Below, piece after piece: positions 35,818-40,607 of a stretch of DNA of 40,607 bases. Where the stretch lies: assembly GCA_012719495.1 (NCBI GenBank), contig JAAYAG010000078.1, positions 1 through 40,607 on the forward strand. Direction: 5' to 3'. The notes under the pieces were generated by a model. The model was not told the DNA's origin and did no database searches. It saw only the letters and a program-made list of their open reading frames with translations. The DNA comes from Bacteroidales bacterium (lineage in GTDB: Bacteria > Bacteroidota > Bacteroidia > Bacteroidales > Prolixibacteraceae). The first letter of the stretch is position 1. The number at the start of each line of letters is the position of its first letter. The position numbers and the translations under genes are program-made.

Positions 35818-35860
35818 TGTAAGCTATTTAGAAGTTAAAGACAGAGAAAAGGAGTAAATT

Positions 35861-36241
35861 TTAAGGCATCTTACTGTCTCCAATACTAATTATTTCATGC
35901 ACAACATATTTGCTGTTTCCCCTCCATGGTAACGAGTGAAAATATTCCTTGTAGCGAAGCTCTACAAATCTACCGCTATTCACTTCCAACACTTTGGCAA
36001 TGCTGTCGTTTTTTACACTGAATTCAAATTCATTGCTTTGGATAGCACCGGGAGTATTGGTTCTTATACCGGTTTGTATTACCCGGCCTTCCCAGGTTTT
36101 AAAAACCATCCCTTTGTAAACGATGAAATTGAGATCGCCAGCTTTTACACCTTCTCCGAATACAAAAAAGTACCGGATATAAACAAAAACTGTCAGTGCA
36201 ATTACAAGAATAATAACGCCGAAGAGTGTAACCTTTTTCAT
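35861..36241 (-). CDS. Small membrane-anchored protein of unknown function
   Basis: 126 residues: one N-terminal membrane segment (about 5-27, GVIILVIALTVFVYIRYFFV) and a soluble part with FGEGVKAGDLNFIVYKG, FKTWEGRVIQTG, SNEFEFSV and LRYKEYFHSLPWRG. I recall similar conserved Bacteroidota proteins, sometimes mislabelled as 6-phosphogluconate dehydrogenase; there is no dinucleotide-binding motif here, so that name is not supported. Function unknown. It precedes the NfeD gene on the same strand and could share a transcript. Confidence 0.8.
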   Translation of the reverse strand: MKKVTLFGVIILVIALTVFVYIRYFFVFGEGVKAGDLNFIVYKGMVFKTWEGRVIQTGIRTNTPGAIQSNEFEFSVKNDSIAKVLEVNSGRFVELRYKEYFHSLPWRGNSKYVVHEIISIGDSKMP

Positions 36242-36374
36242 CTTTTTCTTAATTATTTTTTTATAAATGTAGGGAATATCCCGAAGTCAAGCAAATATCG
36301 CTTTATTTTCTTCATTTTTTATTGTATGTAAAAAAATTACCGGCATCAGTAAGCAATTTACTGAAATAGCCAAA

Positions 36375-36476
36375 GAGAATTGAGCCCTATATTGGTGCGT
36401 ATCCGTCAGCTCAATAGGCTCAACATATAATAATTTTACAACGCTCTTCGTTTTAAATTGAGAGCGTTGTTTTTAT
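36375..36476 (+). ncRNA. Candidate small RNA ending in an intrinsic terminator
   Basis: Between divergent genes (35861-36241 minus, 36557 plus) there is a strong plus-strand terminator (36438-36476) with no plus-strand gene before it. Just upstream, GAGCC...TATTG pairs with CAATA-GGCTC (about 36382-36423) around a loop GTGCGTATCCGTCAGCT, giving a second stem. No start codon with a usable frame lies in front. I infer a short untranslated RNA of about 100 bases; its 5' end and promoter are not defined. Confidence 0.4.
36438..36476 (+). terminator. Plus-strand intrinsic terminator without an upstream gene
   Basis: Perfect 10-bp stem ACAACGCTCT (36438-36447) / AGAGCGTTGT (36461-36470), 13-base loop, followed by TTTTAT. 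The minus strand has no T-run at the other side, so it works in the plus direction. Confidence 0.8.
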
Positions 36477-36497
36477 GTTGCTATAGTCTTACTTTTG
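36467..36497 (+). promoter_or_regulatory. Candidate promoter of the 36557 gene, overlapping the terminator
   Basis: TTG at 36467-36469 (within the terminator's 3' arm), a 20-base spacer and TACTTTTG at 36490-36497 fit the Bacteroidota consensus. The start would be near 36504, about 50 bases before the ATG. Confidence 0.5.
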
Positions 36498-36556
36498 ATC
36501 GTAATTACAATATTGAATTTCAAATTGCTCAAGTAAACCTCTAAACCTACAATACT

Positions 36557-37720
36557 ATGAAATCGCATGTGTGTTCTTTAGTTATTTTTGGATTGTTTTT
36601 CTATCTTACAATTAGCTGTTCTGCTAAAGATGAGCATAATCCAGCAAATGACTCAATGATAATCGACCATCATTGTACCAATATTTTTGCTGTTCCTGTT
36701 GAATATATTCAAGCTGCTAAATCGAAGTTGGTAATTGCATACGGGCATACTTCGCATGGAAGTCAGATTATATCGGGTATGGGCTCTCTTGATGATTTTA
36801 TGCAAAAACATGATTATCAGCCAGGGTTATTTAATTACAATTCAGACGGCGAAAACGGAGCTCTCGAATTACACGATTCTCCCTTTGAAGAGGCTTACGA
36901 TTTGGGAAATCCTGATCGCACCTTGTGGGCATCGGCAACTCGTAACTATTTGAAAAATAATTCCGATGTTAATGTAATTATGTGGTCGTGGTGCGGGCAG
37001 GCAGCATGGGCTTCGACCGAGGAAATAGACCTTTACTTGTCGTTGATGAATGATTTGGAAACGGAATTTCCTTCGGTACGTTTTGTCTATATGACCGGTC
37101 ATCTCGATGGTAGTGGAGCCGAAGGGCAACTAAATCAGAATAATAACAGGATTCGCGAATTCTGTCGCAGCAATAAAAAAGTACTTTTCGATTTTGCTGA
37201 TATTGAAAGTTATGATCCCGACGGAAAAGTTAACTATATGGTTTTGAATGCCAACGATAATTGCGATTATCAAACCAGCACTGGTGAGTCGAGGAATTGG
37301 GCTATCGATTGGCAAAATTCACATACTGAAAACGTCGATTGGTATGATTGTGGTGCCGCGCACAGCCAGTCGTTAAACGGGAACCGGAAAGCATTTGCTG
37401 CATGGTGGATGTTTGCCCGCTTGGCAGGCTGGGATACAGCCCCTGACACGACGGTTTCATCAAATCAATTTTCTAAAGATCAATTTACATACAAAGTTTT
37501 GGGCGACGAAATAGTTTTCTCATCCTCCGATAGGAAAACGATTGACGGAATAGTGCTTTATGATGTCACCGGGAGAGTACTTTACAAAAACACCACAAAA
37601 ACAAGCGCCGAACTGCTTGTGCCACGGTCTGTTCTTGGAAACACTCCTGTTATTTTGTACCGTATTACTTCAGACCGGAAAAGCTTCTCTGGGAAGATTT
37701 TGTTACAGAAAGCCAATTGA
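36557..37720 (+). CDS. Secreted protein of the GHTSHGSQ family, copy 2
   Basis: 387 residues, paralogous to the protein at 14716-16167 over its main domain (about 35-295): IAYGHTSHGSQ, DVNVIMWSWCGQAA, YMTGHLDGSGAEG, DFADIESYDPDG, NANDNCDY, NVDWYDCGAAHSQSLNGN. The N-terminus (MKSHVCSLVIFGLFFYLTIS-C) is a signal peptide whose Cys21 could serve as a lipobox, while the last about 80 residues (GIVLYDVTGRVLYKN ... KSFSGKILLQ) look like a T9SS type A sorting domain. It lacks the beta-stack/linker cassette of copy 1. Function unknown; a surface hydrolase is a guess based on invariant Ser, His and Asp. No operon partner is certain; the aminotransferase-like gene starts 51 bases later behind its own -7-like box (TATTTTTG, 37747-37754). 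Confidence 0.82.
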   Translation: MKSHVCSLVIFGLFFYLTISCSAKDEHNPANDSMIIDHHCTNIFAVPVEYIQAAKSKLVIAYGHTSHGSQIISGMGSLDDFMQKHDYQPGLFNYNSDGENGALELHDSPFEEAYDLGNPDRTLWASATRNYLKNNSDVNVIMWSWCGQAAWASTEEIDLYLSLMNDLETEFPSVRFVYMTGHLDGSGAEGQLNQNNNRIREFCRSNKKVLFDFADIESYDPDGKVNYMVLNANDNCDYQTSTGESRNWAIDWQNSHTENVDWYDCGAAHSQSLNGNRKAFAAWWMFARLAGWDTAPDTTVSSNQFSKDQFTYKVLGDEIVFSSSDRKTIDGIVLYDVTGRVLYKNTTKTSAELLVPRSVLGNTPVILYRITSDRKSFSGKILLQKAN

Positions 37721-37771
37721 CGTGCACATTTCCGCAATTTCGCGATTATTTTTGCATGAAAATGGCTTATA

Positions 37772-38599
37772 ATGCTAAAGGGAGAAGTATTTTATTTAGA
37801 TGATACGCTTTGTTCTGTAAATCAATGGAATGAAGGGCTTGAAATGGGAACAGTTGTGTATGAAGTCCTGAGAATTGTAGATGGCGTTCCGCTTTTCTAT
37901 CTTGATCATTATCAACGGTTAATAAACTCGTGCAAGCTGGTTGGGAAAAAAGGACAACTTGACAAGGATCAGTTGTTTACCAATATGGTGACTCTGGCAG
38001 CAGAGAATAATTTCCTCATCGGAAATGTAATGCTTAAGGTTATTTTTTCTCAATCTGCCGGGTTCCCGTATGAAAATCCACGGACTTTACTGTATTTCAT
38101 TCCTCATAGTTATCCTTCGGATCAGCAGTATATTACAGGTGTTGATGTTGGAATTCTCAAGGCAGAACGCCAAAATCCTGAAGCTAAAGTTGAACAGGGG
38201 GTAAGGAATATTGCGAACAAGATACTTACAGAAAGCACTCTTTTCGAAGTACTGCTGGTCGATCGTGAGGGCTATATCACCGAAGGAAGCAAATCGAACA
38301 TGGTTTTTGTTAAAAATGAAGTGCTCTATACTTGTCCGTTGAGCAAAGTACTGACTGGAATAACATTGCTGAAAGTAATTGAAATTGCTGAAAAAGAGAA
38401 TATTTCATTAAAGTTTACAGCCGTACCCCTGAAACAGCTTCACGAGTTCGATGCATTATTCATCACCGGAACTTCACCAAAGATTCTACCGGTCAGAAGG
38501 GTAGGAGAGATCCAGTTTGATGTTAACAACCAATTGATGCGTTTTTTGATGGAGAAATACAATTACCTTCTTCAATTCGATATCTCGAAACGCTCCTGA
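37772..38599 (+). CDS. Class IV (fold-type IV) aminotransferase-like protein
   Basis: 275 residues, the length of D-amino-acid/branched-chain aminotransferases and aminodeoxychorismate lyases. Family features: VVYEVLRIVDGVPLFYLDHYQRL (split here: VVYEVLRIVDGVP and LDHYQRL), EVLLVDREGYITEGSKSNMVF with Glu171 of the EGSxSN motif, LSKVLTGITLLKVIEIA, and late LFITGTSPKILPV. The usual Schiff-base lysine block (K-x-x-N-Y-x-x-N) aligns with EQGVRNIANKI, putting Gln142 at the lysine position; Lys139 and Lys150 are nearby (see findings). Substrate unknown; pabC- or ilvE-like activity cannot be assumed. Start ATG 37772; two upstream ATGs are in another frame. Confidence 0.85.
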   Translation: MLKGEVFYLDDTLCSVNQWNEGLEMGTVVYEVLRIVDGVPLFYLDHYQRLINSCKLVGKKGQLDKDQLFTNMVTLAAENNFLIGNVMLKVIFSQSAGFPYENPRTLLYFIPHSYPSDQQYITGVDVGILKAERQNPEAKVEQGVRNIANKILTESTLFEVLLVDREGYITEGSKSNMVFVKNEVLYTCPLSKVLTGITLLKVIEIAEKENISLKFTAVPLKQLHEFDALFITGTSPKILPVRRVGEIQFDVNNQLMRFLMEKYNYLLQFDISKRS

Positions 38600-38679
38600 T
38601 GTTTTTACTTTCAGAAATTCAACGTATGAAAGGTTAGAAAAAATCAGTATCTTAGGATAATGAACTAAAAAAGCATGTT

Positions 38680-39981
38680 ATGAATTTTTTAGAAAAAATA
38701 TTCCATTACCTCGACCTTCGCAGCGAAATTGAGGATTACGATTTTATTCACAGTGAAATAGAAAAAGGAATTGTTTTCAAAGGTACCAACCTTTGGATTC
38801 TGTTTTTTGCCATTATCGTTGCATCAGTAGGGTTGAATACGAATTCTACGGCCGTGATTATCGGGGCAATGCTTATTTCGCCACTGATGGGACCTATTAA
38901 TGGGATGGGGTATAGTCTGGCAACCTACAATTTTCCATTGTTCAAAAAATCCGCTAAAAATTTCACTTTTGCTGTACTTACCGGATTGGCTGGTTCAACC
39001 CTGTATTTTATTATTAGCCCTGTATCAACGGCACATTCTGAGCTTCTTGCGCGTACAAGTCCTACGATTTACGATGTGCTGATTGCTCTTTTTGGTGGAC
39101 TCGCCGGGATTGTGGCTATAAGTAGCAAGTTGAAAGGGAATGTGATTCCGGGGGTTGCTATTGCCACCGCATTAATGCCACCGCTTTGTACTGCAGGGTA
39201 TGGTTTGGGTACTGGACAGCCTTCATTTTTCTTTGGGGCAATATATTTGTTTACCATTAATACGGTTTTTATTGCTATTTCGTCGGTATTGGTTTCTCAG
39301 TTTTTAAATTTTCCAATTCGTTCTGATGTAAGTCCTGCCCAGAAAAAGAAACTAAATCGTTATATTTCACTTGTTATTTTAATTACCTTATTGCCAAGTA
39401 TTTATTTTGGTTATATCTTGGTGAAAAATGAACGTTTTGCCGAAAATGCCAAGCATTATACAAACAATCTCACCTATGTTGAGGGTAGCTATTTGCTTAA
39501 AAACGAGATTATTCCTTCAAAACGAACCATAAAACTTGTATATGGTGGAAATACACTTTCCGAAGCGTCGAAAAATGAAATAATCGCAAAATTGGCCGAT
39601 TTCAAAATAGAAAAGGCTACGGTAGATATCAGTCAGGGATTCTCCATCAATGATAATAATGTAGAAAATGTTTTGAGAAATCAGGTTGGCACGTTGTCTG
39701 CAGAAGTTAAACAAAAACAGCAAGTGATTGATAGTTTGCAACAACTACCCCAAATGGGTGAACAGTTATTGTTGGAATTGAGCCAGCTTTTTCCCGAAAT
39801 TGAATCGTGTTCGTTTTCCGACACATATTTTTATACCGGCAAAAAAACCAGTGAAAAGATTTATTTAGTGGTTCTTACCTCAAAAAAGAACAGCATAAGC
39901 GCGGCAGAAAAAACCAGCATAGAAAGCTGGCTGAAAGCAAGGTTGAAAAGTAAAGCGATAAAATTGTATATCGAACAATAA
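38680..39981 (+). CDS. DUF389 (TIGR00341-type) membrane protein
   Basis: 433 residues. The N-terminal two-thirds carries about six membrane segments with the DUF389 signature: IIVASVGLNTNSTAVIIGAM, ISPLMGPINGMGYSLA, LFGGLAGIVAISSK and GVAIATALMPPLCTAGYGLG. After a last membrane helix (about 225-245) there is a soluble C-terminal part with a short coiled coil (VGTLSAEVKQKQQVIDSLQQ). Function is not established; a transport role is plausible because of the repeated small-residue helices. It stands 80 bases after the aminotransferase-like gene on the same strand. Confidence 0.88.
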   Translation: MNFLEKIFHYLDLRSEIEDYDFIHSEIEKGIVFKGTNLWILFFAIIVASVGLNTNSTAVIIGAMLISPLMGPINGMGYSLATYNFPLFKKSAKNFTFAVLTGLAGSTLYFIISPVSTAHSELLARTSPTIYDVLIALFGGLAGIVAISSKLKGNVIPGVAIATALMPPLCTAGYGLGTGQPSFFFGAIYLFTINTVFIAISSVLVSQFLNFPIRSDVSPAQKKKLNRYISLVILITLLPSIYFGYILVKNERFAENAKHYTNNLTYVEGSYLLKNEIIPSKRTIKLVYGGNTLSEASKNEIIAKLADFKIEKATVDISQGFSINDNNVENVLRNQVGTLSAEVKQKQQVIDSLQQLPQMGEQLLLELSQLFPEIESCSFSDTYFYTGKKTSEKIYLVVLTSKKNSISAAEKTSIESWLKARLKSKAIKLYIEQ

Positions 39982-40050
39982 GATAATTAGAGAATTGCCT
40001 GTTTTTAGCAGAAAAAGTAAATAAAAAAAGATTTTTTTTAAAAACAGAGG

Positions 40051-40081
40051 TTTGGCAGAAACGATAATTACTTTATATTTG
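40051..40081 (+). promoter_or_regulatory. Promoter of tRNA-Trp
   Basis: TTTG at 40051-40054, 19-base spacer, TATATTTG at 40074-40081: a complete match to the Bacteroidota -33/-7 consensus, 20 bases before the tRNA 5' end. Confidence 0.8.
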
Positions 40082-40100
40082 CAACCGCTTACGAAAACAC

Positions 40101-40173
40101 ACGGGTGTAGCTCAGTTGGTAGAGCATCGGTCTCCAAAACCGAGTGTCGGGCGTTCGAGTCGCTCCTCCCGTG
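40101..40173 (+). tRNA. tRNA-Trp (anticodon CCA)
   Basis: 73 bases folding as a cloverleaf: acceptor ACGGGTG / CTCCCGT (one T-T mismatch), D stem GCTC/GAGC, anticodon stem TCGGT / ACCGA around CTCCAAA (anticodon CCA), variable loop GTGTC, T stem GGGCG / CGCTC with loop TTCGAGT, discriminator G. The 3' CCA is not encoded. The neighbours secE/nusG, often found after tRNA-Trp in bacteria, are not here. Confidence 0.96.
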
Positions 40174-40182
40174 CAAAGCTAG

Positions 40183-40222
40183 AAGCCCGCTGAATCAATG
40201 ATTTAGCGGGCTTTTTCTTTTC
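40183..40222 (+). terminator. Terminator of tRNA-Trp
   Basis: Stem AGCCCGCTGAATC (40184-40196) / GATTTAGCGGGCT (40200-40212), 13 pairs with one mismatch, then TTTTCTTTT. Confidence 0.92.
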
Positions 40223-40326
40223 TGTGGCTTGGTGGGCATAAATTAAACTGGATCACTTTAATATTCGGGTGGATATATTTATTTTTTTGTAACATAACTA
40301 ACTAAAAGGCCACAAATTCACGAATT

Positions 40327-40431
40327 ATGATGACGGATATTATTTCCAAGACTGAAAGCTACAAGATTATTGGGATATGCATGGAAGTACACAACAACCT
40401 TGGTCCGTGATTTCTGGAAATTGTATATTAA
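40327..40431 (+). pseudogene. GxxExxY family protein remnant
   Basis: From ATG 40327 the frame reads MMTDIISKTESYKIIGICME then VHNNLGP, a TGA (40408-40410) where the family has Gly, then FLEIVY and TAA. This matches the N-terminal GxxExxY signature (IIGxxxEVHxxLGPGFLExVY) with GGA changed to TGA, and the remaining about 90 residues are missing. The preceding CACAAATTCACGAATTATG is like the sequence often seen before such genes. Clearly dead. Confidence 0.8.
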
Positions 40432-40465
40432 CCTGAGTTCGATTTTATTTTTAAAGTTCAGATTA

Positions 40466-40552
40466 GCATAAAACGCTGTTTTACAAAGCAAATTTTTGAG
40501 TATTAGCGGGCTAAATCGAGAAAATTTAATGCAGGAAAACAGTGTTTTATGC
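40466..40552. repeat. Imperfect 17-bp inverted repeat around a 53-bp core
   Basis: GCATAAAACGCTGTTTT (40466-40482) is mirrored by AAAACAGTGTTTTATGC (40536-40552) with one mismatch. Inside, GCAAATTTTTGAG and GAGAAAATTTAATGC are also roughly complementary. No T-run follows either arm. It could be a small MITE-like element or a scar that replaced the 3' part of the GxxExxY gene. The sequence from 40553 to the window end shows nothing I recognise. Confidence 0.6.
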
Positions 40553-40607
40553 AAAGCTCATTGTCCGCCACTTGTAAACAGCAATGTTCTGCTTTAAAAT
40601 CACTTAA

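Noticed and set aside
36390-36425. tRNA-like string GTCAGCTCAATAGGCTC resembling a D arm
   Set aside because: No matching acceptor, anticodon or T arm follows; kept only as part of the candidate small RNA.
40318-40554. 78-codon minus-strand frame at the right end
   Set aside because: It runs through the GxxExxY remnant and the inverted repeat in antisense and has no family features.

Overview
The window looks like a chromosomal segment of a low-GC member of the Bacteroidota, probably of the Bacteroidales/Marinilabiliales type; the genus is not resolvable by eye. Evidence for this: secreted proteins carry type IX secretion (T9SS) C-terminal sorting domains, promoters match the Bacteroidota -33 TTTG / -7 TAnnTTTG form, clear Shine-Dalgarno sites are rare, and the gene blocks parA-parB-DUF5683-lytic transglycosylase, ftsK-lolA and xerD/aroQ are Bacteroidota-like. 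I recognised no insertion sequence, prophage, CRISPR array or rRNA.

Positions 1-16.2 kb are an accessory, surface-protein region. It opens inside a BspA-type leucine-rich-repeat gene whose first three visible 78-bp repeats are almost identical. A uracil permease (uraA) and a sulfotransferase-like gene follow, with two remnants around them: an orphan copy of a T9SS sorting domain (4314-4434) and a broken dioxygenase-like gene (5688-5979). Then comes a two-gene minus-strand unit: a 483-residue secreted protein of an unrecognised family, and a 2878-residue giant with CBM9-like, starch-binding-like, leucine-rich-repeat and Ig-like modules. These two neighbours share a 318-bp, indel-free cassette at about 90% identity just before different sorting domains, and the orphan fragment matches the giant's sorting domain. 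The region appears to evolve by module shuffling and gene conversion.

Positions 16.7-36.2 kb are mostly housekeeping: GTP-type PEP carboxykinase, xerD, aroQ, a LolA-like carrier, ftsK, a chemoreceptor with an 11-G tract just upstream of its start, a MltD-type lytic transglycosylase, a DUF5683 protein, parB, parA, priA, two EamA transporters, an NfeD-type membrane protease and a small membrane-anchored protein. Chromosome segregation (parAB, ftsK, xerD), replication restart (priA) and wall remodelling (MltD) are thus close together.

Positions 36.2-40.6 kb carry a plus-strand terminator with no gene before it (candidate small RNA), a paralogue of the unrecognised secreted family, a fold-type IV aminotransferase-like protein that seems to lack the usual PLP lysine, a DUF389 membrane protein, tRNA-Trp with a clear promoter and terminator, and finally a dead GxxExxY gene beside an inverted repeat.

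The most interesting leads are the two-member GHTSHGSQ secreted family, the sorting-cassette shuffling, the poly-G tract before the chemoreceptor, the paired His-to-Asn changes in PriA, and the candidate small RNA at about 36.38-36.47 kb. All readings were made by eye; family names come from recognised motifs, not from searches.
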